Shown here: positions 38,143 through 46,692 of the stretch, in pieces | Layout: every line of letters begins with the position of its first letter | Position numbering within the stretch: position 1 is the first letter of the stretch | Source of the DNA: Collinsella sp. | Lineage (GTDB): Bacteria; Actinomycetota; Coriobacteriia; Coriobacteriales; Coriobacteriaceae | Direction of reading: 5' to 3' | Length of the DNA stretch: 64,000 nucleotides | Assembly: GCA_019414055.1 (NCBI GenBank) | Contig: DXMV01000014.1 | Coordinates: 1 to 64,000, forward strand | Position numbers and translations under genes: made by a program | Notes under the pieces: generated by a model | The model's database searches: none | What the model was told of the DNA's origin: nothing | Seen by the model: only the letters and a program-made list of their open reading frames with translations

Positions 38143-40037
38143 TCGACGAGGAGAACAAGTCCGCAGCCATGCCCGAGACGCCGACTGCCCCCGCAGCCGC
38201 GCCGGCTCATGCCGCTCCGGCGCGCCCTGCGACCGTGGAGCCCGAGGACACCGTGTTCTCCCTGCCTCTTTCGCATGTAACTCAAGAATATCCGGCACTC
38301 GCCGATGACGAGGACGCCGACACCGAGCGGCTCGATGCCCCCCTCGGCGCGCACGCTGCCGAGCAGCCCGCGGAACCGGAGGCGACGCCCGCACCGGCTC
38401 ACTTTGCCGAGCCCGTCGCCGAGGCGATTAACGAGAGCGCTGCCGTGTTTGCAGCCCCCGAGCCTGCCGCGCCGGTATTCCCCGTCGCCCCGACAAGCGA
38501 GGCGACACCCGCATCCGCAACGCCTGCCGAAGTCGAGCAGCCCGTTGCCGCGCCCGCCGCAGCTCCCGAGCCCTCCGCTCAACCCCAGAGCATGCCCGCG
38601 CCGTCGCACTTTTCGACGCCCGAGCCGACGGCTGTCGAGCCGCAGCAGGACGACGATCCCGCCGACCGCGTAACCGAAGATCTCAACCTTCCGGACATCT
38701 CCGACGCCGAGTCAGGAGACGATGCCGACACCGTCTCCCCCGGCGACACCGCCGAGATCGATGTCGCCGCCGTAGAGGCAAAGCTCAAAGATCCCGGCTC
38801 GACCATGAGCTTTGAGCCGCTGACCGACGAGCGCATCGAGACCGACTCGACCTACGACGCCGGCACCACCACGCAGCTTATGTGGGGCGCCCGCTCCGAC
38901 GTCGGATGTGTACGCCCGCACAATGAGGACTCCTATCTGGTGCAGTCGCCGCTCTTTTGCGTGTGCGACGGCATGGGAGGACACGCCGCCGGCGAGGTAG
39001 CATCCTCCATCGCCGTCGAGACCATCGCCAAGACGGCGCCGCAGTCCGCCGACGCCGCGCGCCTGGCCGCAGCCGTCGAGGCCGCCAACGCCGCCGTGAT
39101 CGAAGCCGCCCTCAACGGCCTGGGCAAACCCGGCATGGGATGCACGGCCACCTGCGCCTACATCGAAAACGACACGCTCGCCATCGCCCACGTGGGCGAC
39201 TCGCGCGCCTACCTGCTCCACGAGGGTACGCTCATCCGCGTGACCCGCGACCACTCCTACGTGGAAGAGCTCGTGGATGCCGGCGAGATTACGGCCGACG
39301 AGGCCCGCGTCCACCCCAACCGCTCGGTCATCACCCGCGCGCTGGGCTCGGATCCCGCCATGTATGCCGACCACTTTACCCTGCACATCGAGGAAGGCGA
39401 CCGCCTGATTCTGTGCTCCGACGGTCTTTCGAGCATGATTCCCGATAGCGATATCGAGAATATCGCTACGCAGTCCTCGACCGCACAGATCTGTGTCGAC
39501 AACCTGGTGGACGCGGCGCTCGCCGCCGGCGGCCACGACAATGTGACCGTGGTGGTCGTCGACCTGGTCGACGACGGCGTCATGCGCGAGGCAAAACGCG
39601 TCCGACGCCGCAATGTCACCATCGCCGCCATCTTGGCCCTTGTCTTTGTACTGGTAGCAGGCATCTGGGCATACACGGGCATCACCGGCTCCTATTACTT
39701 GGGAACCTACCACGGCAATGTCGCCGTCTGGCGCGGCCTGCCCGGCAAGACGCTCGGGGTCGAACTCCACTGGCTCGAGAGCGAAACCAGCATCAAGCTG
39801 TCCGACCTGCCCGAAGACACGCAAAACCGCCTGAAGGCAGGCATTACGCAAACGAGTGTCGACGATGCGCAGGACACCATTTCCAAGTACCGCCATCAGA
39901 TTGACGAGGAGCAGACCCGTCAGGTGATTGACGCGCAAACGATTCGCGACAACACCGATCAGGAATCCAACTCCGAGTCAGATTCCGAGAAAACCGCCGA
40001 ACAGTCAGCCGAGGCCGAAGCCTCCGATAAGAATTAG
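38139..40037 (+). CDS. PP2C-family Ser/Thr phosphatase
   Basis: 632 residues. A long Ala/Pro/Glu-rich, probably disordered N-terminus (1-235) precedes the PP2C domain (about 245-485), with metal-binding NEDSYLV, DGMGGHAAGE, VGDSRAYLL, SDGLSSM and HDNVTVVVVDL. One membrane segment (about 490-512) is followed by a small domain and an acidic tail, all outside if the catalytic part is inside. It is the counterpart of PstP and would reverse the two kinases of this operon. The disordered N-terminus is unusual for PstP-type enzymes. Confidence 0.93.
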   Translation: MIDEENKSAAMPETPTAPAAAPAHAAPARPATVEPEDTVFSLPLSHVTQEYPALADDEDADTERLDAPLGAHAAEQPAEPEATPAPAHFAEPVAEAINESAAVFAAPEPAAPVFPVAPTSEATPASATPAEVEQPVAAPAAAPEPSAQPQSMPAPSHFSTPEPTAVEPQQDDDPADRVTEDLNLPDISDAESGDDADTVSPGDTAEIDVAAVEAKLKDPGSTMSFEPLTDERIETDSTYDAGTTTQLMWGARSDVGCVRPHNEDSYLVQSPLFCVCDGMGGHAAGEVASSIAVETIAKTAPQSADAARLAAAVEAANAAVIEAALNGLGKPGMGCTATCAYIENDTLAIAHVGDSRAYLLHEGTLIRVTRDHSYVEELVDAGEITADEARVHPNRSVITRALGSDPAMYADHFTLHIEEGDRLILCSDGLSSMIPDSDIENIATQSSTAQICVDNLVDAALAAGGHDNVTVVVVDLVDDGVMREAKRVRRRNVTIAAILALVFVLVAGIWAYTGITGSYYLGTYHGNVAVWRGLPGKTLGVELHWLESETSIKLSDLPEDTQNRLKAGITQTSVDDAQDTISKYRHQIDEEQTRQVIDAQTIRDNTDQESNSESDSEKTAEQSAEAEASDKN

Positions 40038-40053
40038 AAAGGGAGTGCCGCTT

Positions 40054-42924
40054 ATGAGTCGCCGCAACACCGAACTGCTCTTGCTCATCGCCTCGGCGTT
40101 CCCCGTCATCCTGCTCTATGCGATGTACGTGCTCACCGCGGGTGCCACGATTTCCTTTGAGACGCTCGCCGTGCCGATCGGCCTGTTCGCCGCCTTCGCC
40201 GCGGCGCATATCGCCGTGCGCATCCTGGCGCCCGGCGCCGACCCCGCCATCCTGCCCATCGTCTTTGTGCTCTCGGGCATCGGCATCACATTCGTGACGC
40301 GCCTGGCCCCCGACCTCGCCATCTCGCAGCTCATCATCTTGTTTGTCTCGGTGGCGCTCATGGTGGGAACGCTCGCACTGGTCAAGAACCTCGACGTGGT
40401 CATGCGCTACAAGTACACCTTTGGCATTATCGGCATCATCTTGCTGATGCTGCCGATCTTTATCGGCACCACGATCTCGGGCTCCAAGCTGTGGATTCGC
40501 ATCGCGGGCTTCACCATCCAGCCCGGCGAGTTCGCCAAGGTCTTCATCGTCCTGTTCCTGGCAGGCTATCTTGCCGAGAACCGCGAGCTGCTCTCCATCT
40601 CCAACCGCAAGATCCTGGGCCTCAAGATTCCGCGCTTTCGCCTGCTGCTGCCGCTGTTTGCCGTGTGGGGCGTGTGCCTGCTCATCGTCGTCTTCGAACG
40701 CGACCTGGGCTCGGCCGTCCTGTTCTACACCATCTTTTTGCTGATGCTCTATGTTGCCACGGGACGCTTTTCGTACGTCATCATCGGCCTTGCGCTGCTG
40801 GCCGTTGGCGCCGTGGGCGCCTACAAGTTCCTGTCGCACGTGCAGGTGCGCTTTCAGGTCTGGGTCGATCCGTTTAAAGACGCCCAGGGCCAGGGCTACC
40901 AGATCGTACAGTCACTTTACTCGCTGGCTGACGGCGGCCTGGTTGGCGTCGGCATTGGCAACGGCATGGCAAACAACATCCCCGTCGTCGAGTCTGACTT
41001 TATCTTCTCGGCCATCGGCGAGGAAATGGGCCTTTTGGGCGGCGGCGCCGTGCTCATCCTGTTTATGCTTTTTGCCGTGCGCGGCCTCACCACGGCAGCC
41101 CGCGCCAAGTCCGACCTTGCCGCCTTTAGCGCGACCGGCCTTACGGCGGCCATCAGCTTCCAGGCATTCTTAATCGTTGGCGGCGTAACCCGCCTAATCC
41201 CGCTGACCGGCGTCACCCTGCCCTTTATGAGCCAGGGCGGCTCCTCGCTGTTGGCGAGTTTTATCATCGTCGCGCTGCTGCTGCGCGCCGGCGACGAGGC
41301 AACCGGACGCGAAGCCGAGCTCACCGGCACCGGCACCATGGCCGCCATCACCGATGACCAGGTCGCATCCGCCGCCGCCCCGACCGGTACGCGTTTTGCC
41401 AACGCACCTTCCTACGGCAACGGCAGCCACTCCGCGGGTTCTCGCATGCGTCGTCGCCTGCTCGACACGCCAGAGTCCGGCGTGCTCGGCCGCGTGGCAC
41501 TTGCCAACCGTCTGACTCGTGCCGTGTTTGCCTTTACGGCGCTGTTCGCCATCCTTATCGGCAACCTTACCTATGTCCAGGTCATCAAGGCGAAGGACTA
41601 CCAGGACATGCCGACCAACAACCACACCATCGCCCGCTCAAAGTACATCCAGCGTGGCTCCATCATCACGTCCGACGGCGTGACACTAGCCGAGTCGCTG
41701 CAGCAGGAGGACGGCACCTACGCCCGTTCCTACCCCAACGGCAACATGGCCGCGCACGTGGTGGGCTACGTGAGTCAGCAATACGGCACCGCCGGCATCG
41801 AGAGCGTCATGAACGATACGCTCACCGGCTCCAAGGATTACTCCAGCTGGAACAACGCCATCGCGTCGCTCGCGGGGCAGACCCAGCCGGGCAATACCGC
41901 CAAGCTCACCATCGACTCGCGCATCCAGACGGCTGCCGAGCAGGCGCTCAAGGGCTTTAAGGGCGCTGTGGTGGTCATGGATCCGCGCACCGGTGCGGTC
42001 CTTGCGTGCGCGAGCTCGCCCACCTACGACAACACCAACATCGATGCGCTGCTCCAGTCGGGCGGCGGCGAGGACGGCTCCATGTACGACCGTGCCATGG
42101 ACGCGCTGTACACCCCGGGCTCGACCTTTAAGGTCGTCACACTCTCCGCGGCGCTCGAAACCGGCACCGCCAGCCTTACCAGCACGTACCAGGCGCCTGG
42201 CTCCATGGACATCGGCAACGCGCCGGTCACCAACTATGCCAACGAGAGCTACGGCACCATCAGCCTGCAGCAGGCCTTCGCCGTGTCGTCCAACGTCGTC
42301 TTTGGCCAGGTGGCCAACGAGATTGGCGCCAGCTCGCTCGTCCAGTTTGCCAACGCCTTTGGCTACGGCCAAAAGCTCGGTCAGGATCTGACCACCGCAG
42401 CTTCCATCATGGCCGACCCGTCGCTTATGACCGAGTGGGAGACCGCTTGGGCAGGCGCCGGCCAGCCCGTCGGCATGGACCACACGCCTGGCCCGCAGAC
42501 CACCGTCATGCAGAATTGCGTGATCGCTGCCGCTATCGCCAACAGCGGCGTGGTCATGGATCCGTTCTTTGTGTCCCAGATACTCGCCCCGGACGGAACC
42601 GTGGTCAAGACCACGCAGTCCCGCTCGCTGGGCCAGGCTGTCAGCTCTGCCACGGCCGACCAGGTCAAGCAGGCCATGCTCGCCGTCGTCCAGTCCGGTA
42701 CCGGCACCGATGCCCAGATTCCGGGCGTCAAGGTTGCCGGCAAGACCGGTTCGGCCGAGACCGGCGGCACCAACGTCAACTCTATGTTTGTTGGCTTTGC
42801 ACCTTACGATTCACCCACGGTTGCCATCTCGGTAGCCCTGGAGGATTACGACAAACACGACGTCAAGGCGGCCAAGATTGCCGGCATCGTCCTGACCGCG
42901 GCGCTCGCCGCACAGGGAGCGTGA
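40054..42924 (+). CDS. SEDS glycosyltransferase-PBP transpeptidase fusion
   Basis: 956 residues in one uninterrupted frame. Residues 1 to about 430 form a RodA/FtsW (SEDS) polymerase with about ten membrane segments and the essential Asp region VESDFIF (D315). A linker and a further membrane segment (about 490-512) lead into a PbpA-like class B PBP with the SxxK site S690-TFK, the SxN site S745-S-N747 and KTG 897-899. Normally these are two proteins acting as a pair: SEDS polymerises glycan strands, the PBP cross-links. The frame is open to 39928, but the ATG at 40054 has an AAAGGGAG site. It follows the phosphatase by 16 nt. Confidence 0.93.
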   Translation: MSRRNTELLLLIASAFPVILLYAMYVLTAGATISFETLAVPIGLFAAFAAAHIAVRILAPGADPAILPIVFVLSGIGITFVTRLAPDLAISQLIILFVSVALMVGTLALVKNLDVVMRYKYTFGIIGIILLMLPIFIGTTISGSKLWIRIAGFTIQPGEFAKVFIVLFLAGYLAENRELLSISNRKILGLKIPRFRLLLPLFAVWGVCLLIVVFERDLGSAVLFYTIFLLMLYVATGRFSYVIIGLALLAVGAVGAYKFLSHVQVRFQVWVDPFKDAQGQGYQIVQSLYSLADGGLVGVGIGNGMANNIPVVESDFIFSAIGEEMGLLGGGAVLILFMLFAVRGLTTAARAKSDLAAFSATGLTAAISFQAFLIVGGVTRLIPLTGVTLPFMSQGGSSLLASFIIVALLLRAGDEATGREAELTGTGTMAAITDDQVASAAAPTGTRFANAPSYGNGSHSAGSRMRRRLLDTPESGVLGRVALANRLTRAVFAFTALFAILIGNLTYVQVIKAKDYQDMPTNNHTIARSKYIQRGSIITSDGVTLAESLQQEDGTYARSYPNGNMAAHVVGYVSQQYGTAGIESVMNDTLTGSKDYSSWNNAIASLAGQTQPGNTAKLTIDSRIQTAAEQALKGFKGAVVVMDPRTGAVLACASSPTYDNTNIDALLQSGGGEDGSMYDRAMDALYTPGSTFKVVTLSAALETGTASLTSTYQAPGSMDIGNAPVTNYANESYGTISLQQAFAVSSNVVFGQVANEIGASSLVQFANAFGYGQKLGQDLTTAASIMADPSLMTEWETAWAGAGQPVGMDHTPGPQTTVMQNCVIAAAIANSGVVMDPFFVSQILAPDGTVVKTTQSRSLGQAVSSATADQVKQAMLAVVQSGTGTDAQIPGVKVAGKTGSAETGGTNVNSMFVGFAPYDSPTVAISVALEDYDKHDVKAAKIAGIVLTAALAAQGA

Positions 42925-43056
42925 TGCCCATGATCAAAGCGGATACTTATGGCGCGCCGCGGCCGATGAGCTAGCGGCAACGCGCCACACGGCCCCAGCG
43001 GCCACACATCTGGTACTACACACATCGTTGAGCGAATAGTTATGTTAGGAGCAGGA

Positions 43057-45006
43057 ATGGAACAGAGGGTCCTCGGGGGAAGATACCTCCTCAAGGATAA
43101 GGTGGGGACGGGCGGTATGGCGACCGTCTTCCGTGCACAGGATCAGGTCCTCGACCGCACGGTTGCCGTCAAGATCATGCTGCCGCAGTATGCCGGCGAC
43201 GCCACCTTCGCCGCCCGCTTTAAACAGGAGGCTCAGGCAGCTGCCGGCCTGTCCTCCCCCTATATCGTGGGCGTCTACGACTGGGGCAAGGACGGCGACA
43301 CCTATTACATCGTCATGGAGTACCTGCGCGGTACCGACCTTAAGAGCGGCATCAAGAGCCACGGCGCCCTCGATCCCAAGAAGGTCGCGCAGATCGGCTC
43401 GCAGATCAGCTCCGCACTTTCGGTCGCACACAAGCACGAGATCATCCACCGCGACATTAAGCCGCAAAACATCATGGTGCTACCCGACGGCAACATCAAG
43501 GTAATGGATTTTGGCATCGCACGCGCCAAGAACAGCCACCTCACGCAGGATAACAACGTTCTGGGCACCGCCCACTATGTAAGCCCCGAGCAGACCCGCG
43601 GCCAGGACCTCGGCCCCACCTCGGATATCTACTCGCTGGGTGTCGTCATGTACGAGTGCGCCACCGGCCGCGTGCCCTTTGACGGCGACGACGCCATCTC
43701 GGTCGCGCTCAAGCAGGTCAACGAGCTCCCCATCCCGCCGAGCCAGATCAACTCCGGCGTCGATGCCGACCTTGAGCGCATCATCCTCAAGTGCATGGAG
43801 AAGGACCCGGCAAACCGCTTCCAGACAGCCGACGAGCTGCGCCAGGTGCTTAACAGCTATCTGTCCGGCCGTGCCGTCAATGTCTCGGAGCCCACGCGCA
43901 TCATCGGTGCCGCCGGCGACCTGGGTGCCACCAAGACCCGCGAGCTTTCCGACTCAACGCGCGCTATGGTTCGTCCCGTCTCGGGCGTGAGCGGTCAGAA
44001 CACCGCCCGTAGCGCTGTCTCGGGCTCCACGGGCTCCTACGAGGTCGAGAAACCCAAGTCCAACAAGAACAAGATCATCGCCGCCGTGATTGCCGCCGTC
44101 GCCGTGATTGGCGTTGTAGTGGCCTTTGCCACGGGCATGTTCAGCGGCGAACAGGTCACGGTGCCCGACGTGCTGGGCAAGGACCAGGAAACCGCTATTG
44201 AGCTGATCAAGGAAGCCGGCCTTGAGGTAGGCACCGTCGACCAGAGCTACAACGACGATGTCGACGAGGGAAAGGTCGCCGAGCAAACCCCCAACGGTAA
44301 CACCAAGAAGGCCAAGGGCACGAGGGTGAACCTGGTAATCTCCAAGGGCCCTAAGCCCTCCGAAAAGGTTGAGGTTCCGCAGCTCCTCGGCCTGACCAAG
44401 GACCAGGCCGAGGCCGCACTGGCAAGCGTAGGGCTCAAGGGCAACGCAACCGAGGAGGCCAACGAGGCCGAAGAAGGTCAGGTCTTTGAGCAGGGCACTG
44501 AAGCCGGCAAGGAAGTCGAGAAGGGCACGACCATCTCGTATAAGGTCTCCAGCGGTCCCGACACCACCTCCGTCCCCGATCTGACCGACATGACCGAGGC
44601 CCAGGCACGCAACGCCCTCGACGTGGCCGGTTTTGGCGTCAACGTGAGCTACCAGGAGAACGATTCTGTCACCGAGGGCACCGTCATTAGCTGGAACCCC
44701 AGCGGCAAGCAGAAGCCCGGCGCCACGATCACTGTCGTCATCGCCAAGAAGTCCGGCAAGGCCAGCGTTCCGGGCAACCTGTACGGCAAGAGCATCTCCG
44801 CCGCAGTCACCGCGCTCAACAACGCCGGGTTCTACAACATCGCATTCTGCGATCAGAGCGGCAACCCCGTGAGCGGCAACGAAAACGCCACCGTTACGGG
44901 CGTCTCCCCCACCGGCAAGCAGTCTACCGACAGCACGATCACGCTGACGGTTTCGATTTCTGGCTCTGGTACTGATTCAGGCGACGATTCCGGCACGACC
45001 AACTAG
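43057..45006 (+). CDS. pknB: PASTA-domain Ser/Thr kinase PknB
   Basis: About 649 residues. The kinase domain (8-270) has a full set of motifs: VGTGGMATV glycine loop, AVKIML, HRDIKPQNIMV and DFGIAR. A cytoplasmic linker, one membrane segment (about 335-358) and four extracellular PASTA repeats (366-640) follow. PASTA domains bind muropeptides or lipid II, so this is the sensor of peptidoglycan state. An ATG at 43042 is also in frame, but the ATG at 43057 has an AGGAG site. It follows the SEDS-PBP gene by 132 nt; last gene of the operon. Confidence 0.95.
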   Translation: MEQRVLGGRYLLKDKVGTGGMATVFRAQDQVLDRTVAVKIMLPQYAGDATFAARFKQEAQAAAGLSSPYIVGVYDWGKDGDTYYIVMEYLRGTDLKSGIKSHGALDPKKVAQIGSQISSALSVAHKHEIIHRDIKPQNIMVLPDGNIKVMDFGIARAKNSHLTQDNNVLGTAHYVSPEQTRGQDLGPTSDIYSLGVVMYECATGRVPFDGDDAISVALKQVNELPIPPSQINSGVDADLERIILKCMEKDPANRFQTADELRQVLNSYLSGRAVNVSEPTRIIGAAGDLGATKTRELSDSTRAMVRPVSGVSGQNTARSAVSGSTGSYEVEKPKSNKNKIIAAVIAAVAVIGVVVAFATGMFSGEQVTVPDVLGKDQETAIELIKEAGLEVGTVDQSYNDDVDEGKVAEQTPNGNTKKAKGTRVNLVISKGPKPSEKVEVPQLLGLTKDQAEAALASVGLKGNATEEANEAEEGQVFEQGTEAGKEVEKGTTISYKVSSGPDTTSVPDLTDMTEAQARNALDVAGFGVNVSYQENDSVTEGTVISWNPSGKQKPGATITVVIAKKSGKASVPGNLYGKSISAAVTALNNAGFYNIAFCDQSGNPVSGNENATVTGVSPTGKQSTDSTITLTVSISGSGTDSGDDSGTTN

Positions 45007-45057
45007 TCATCAAGACGTTGCCCACAGCGGCTGATGACGCAAAAACATTCGCTCAAT

Positions 45058-45089
45058 GGCGCCCGTTTGCTCCCCCGGCAAACGGGCGC
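45058..45089 (+). terminator. Terminator of pknB operon
   Basis: GCGCCCGTTTG / CAAACGGGCGC stem (45059-45069 with 45079-45089), followed by a weak T-rich tract. It lies about 50 nt after pknB. Confidence 0.8.
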
Positions 45090-45125
45090 TTCGCTTTAGC
45101 TGAATCATCGAAAACTACGGCATGC

Positions 45126-45250
45126 CTTTAGACCAGAAGAGCCCGGCACCGTGGTGGTACCGGGCTCGATATTCCTCTGGTGCCCCCGGGCGGATTCGAA
45201 AACTCCCCCCGCGGGGAAATTGGTGACGCGGGTGTCGACGGTCCGAATCC
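45126..45250 (+). repeat. Bipartite repeat, copy 1 (left island boundary)
   Basis: Two modules that also occur at the window end. Module 1 (45126-45182) is a strong hairpin GAGCCCGGCACC/GGTACCGGGCTC inside an outer ACCAGA/TCTGGT stem. Module 2 (45219-45250) is a 32-nt segment containing GGTCCGAATCC, which resembles the T-arm of a tRNA; GAATCC is followed 13 nt later by CCCCCA. In copy 2 the order is reversed (module 2 then module 1), as expected if whole units repeat in tandem. No tRNA body is folded around it. The adjoining region 45007-45268 has no gene I support. Confidence 0.7.
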
Positions 45251-45306
45251 GACGGCGGCCCCCACAAATGAACTGCACCCCAAAACTTGGACGGCTTAAA
45301 TAAGAA

Positions 45307-46218
45307 CTACGCCGCAAGAGGCTGGCTCCGGAACTCCTCCGGGGTCAGTCCCTTCAGTTTAACCTGCCTCCGCCTCGTGTTCCAATGGGCGACGCACGCG
45401 TCCAGGTCCGCCTTGAAGGACTCGAAGTCGGGCCATGTCCTTCCCCGGAAGAACTCGTCCTTCATGTGGCCGAAGACCTGCTCGGTGGCGCCGTTGTCGA
45501 TGCAGTTGCCCTTTCTGGACATGCTCTGGACGATCCCGGCGTCCCTCAGCCTCCCGCACCATGCGGCGTGCTGGTACTGCCAGCCCATGTCGCTGTGAAG
45601 CACCGGTTTCGCGCCCTCGGGTATCTTCGCCGGCAGCCGGTCGAGCAGCTCGGCCTGCTGCGCCATGCCCGGGCTGGTCGACGTCGACCACGCGGCTATC
45701 TCCTTGCTGCCGAAGTCGTACACCGGCGCGAAGTAGGCCTTGCCCCAGGGCTGCTTGAACTCGGTGACGTCGGTGCCCATCTTCTGCCACGGCCCGTCGG
45801 CGGCGAAGTCGCGCCCGATGACGTTCTCGAACGTCTCGCCCACGACGCCCCTGTACGAGTTGTACCTATGGTAGTCGGTCTCGCGGCGGATGCCGCAGCG
45901 GACCCCCGTCTCCCGCATCATCTTGAGCACGGTCTTGTCGGCTATGCGCGCGCCCAGCTCGGCGCGCGGGCACATGGCGACCTGGCGGTGGCCGCACCCG
46001 TTGGCCGTGTGCGAGAAGATCTCCGCCACCGCGCCCCGCAGCTCCGGGCGCGTCGGCCTGGCCGGGTGCGACAGCGCGTAGTAGTAGCTGGACCGGGCCA
46101 GGCCGGCGCATTCCAGCAGGCTCCCCAGCTTGCGCCCCTCCGAGCGCAGGGCGCTAACGGCCTCGACCTTCACCCTGGTCAGAGCCCGTCCCTCTCGACC
46201 AGGGCACGCAATTTTTTT
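45307..46218 (-). CDS. IS3-family transposase OrfB (DDE integrase)
   Basis: The rve-type integrase half, reached from OrfA by -1 frameshifting. Catalytic acidic residues are recognisable: Asp in GTDVTEF, Asp in HSDMGWQY, and Glu in NGATEQVFGHMKDEFF. A DUF/HTH_21-like N-terminal region precedes it (GLARSSYYYAL ... GCGHRQVAM). The frame stays open over OrfA to 46653, but that upstream stretch is Arg-rich shadow sequence. The stop is 38 nt inside the left inverted repeat, so the gene is complete. Confidence 0.85.
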   Translation of the reverse strand, partial: KKIACPGREGRALTRVKVEAVSALRSEGRKLGSLLECAGLARSSYYYALSHPARPTRPELRGAVAEIFSHTANGCGHRQVAMCPRAELGARIADKTVLKMMRETGVRCGIRRETDYHRYNSYRGVVGETFENVIGRDFAADGPWQKMGTDVTEFKQPWGKAYFAPVYDFGSKEIAAWSTSTSPGMAQQAELLDRLPAKIPEGAKPVLHSDMGWQYQHAAWCGRLRDAGIVQSMSRKGNCIDNGATEQVFGHMKDEFFRGRTWPDFESFKADLDACVAHWNTRRRQVKLKGLTPEEFRSQPLAA

Positions 46219-46589
46219 AGGTAGGCCACCTCGGTCTCGAGCCTTCGGCAGCGCTCCTCGAGCTCCTGCTCGCGGGTGCGCTCGCGCGGCCTGGGGCCGG
46301 ACCCCTTCGGCCTGCCCCTGGGCTTGGGCCTGAGCGCCTCCATGGCGTCCCGCCCGCTCATGCCGCCGTCGACCACGGCCGAGGCGGCGGCGACCTTCTG
46401 CTCGTATATGTACCTGGTCTGCTTGCCGTCCATGGATAGCAGCACCTCGCTTCCGAACGACCGGTATACGTAGAGCCATTGTCTCACGGTGTCGCGCGGG
46501 ACCGACAGCGCCTTCGCCGCCGACTCGAAGCCGTGCCCTCGCTCGAAGAGCCCGATCGCCGCCTTCCTGGCCTCGATGTCGTGTTTCAC
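46179..46589 (-). CDS. IS3-family transposase OrfA (HTH)
   Basis: About 136 residues (151 if the ATG at 46634 is used). A HTH DNA-binding part (FERGHGFESAAKALSVPRDTVRQWL) comes first and a Leu/Glu-rich helical zipper second, ending RDGL. It binds the inverted repeats. The start is uncertain: GTG at 46589 gives the normal distance from the repeat; ATG at 46634 lies inside the repeat. The slippery site is 11 codons before its stop. Confidence 0.75.
   Translation of the reverse strand: MKHDIEARKAAIGLFERGHGFESAAKALSVPRDTVRQWLYVYRSFGSEVLLSMDGKQTRYIYEQKVAAASAVVDGGMSGRDAMEALRPKPRGRPKGSGPRPRERTREQELEERCRRLETEVAYLKKLRALVERDGL
46212..46218 (-). other. Programmed -1 frameshift site A_AAA_AAA
   Basis: Seven A on the minus strand. 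The OrfA frame reads CTA AAA AAA TTG; slipping back one base reads ATT GCG into OrfB. The heptamer and the frame relation are exactly those of IS3-type frameshift signals that yield the OrfAB transposase. Confidence 0.8.
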
Positions 46590-46692
46590 TCTCAAGTCGA
46601 CACGTATAAAAAGCCTCCCATTTCTCGTGTCCAAGAAATGGGAGGCAGTTCACCCCGGAGGGACGCCTTTTTGCTCGGTATGATGCGAGTCG

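Larger units (their letters stand above)
45269..46652 (-). mobile_element. IS3-family insertion sequence
   Basis: 1384 bp with imperfect terminal inverted repeats starting TGAACTGC (19 of 24 positions match). It encodes OrfA and OrfB, overlapping by -1 frame, both intact. No target-site duplication is visible (CAAA on the left, CCCC on the right), so either the duplication is lost or one flank was rearranged. It lies between the pknB terminator region and the GH84 gene. Confidence 0.85.

Noticed and set aside
45107..45263. Possible tRNA gene(s) at the bipartite repeat
   Set aside because: T-arm-like GAATCC segments followed by CCA occur on both strands, but no matching 5' acceptor, D-arm or anticodon arm can be folded at the right distance.
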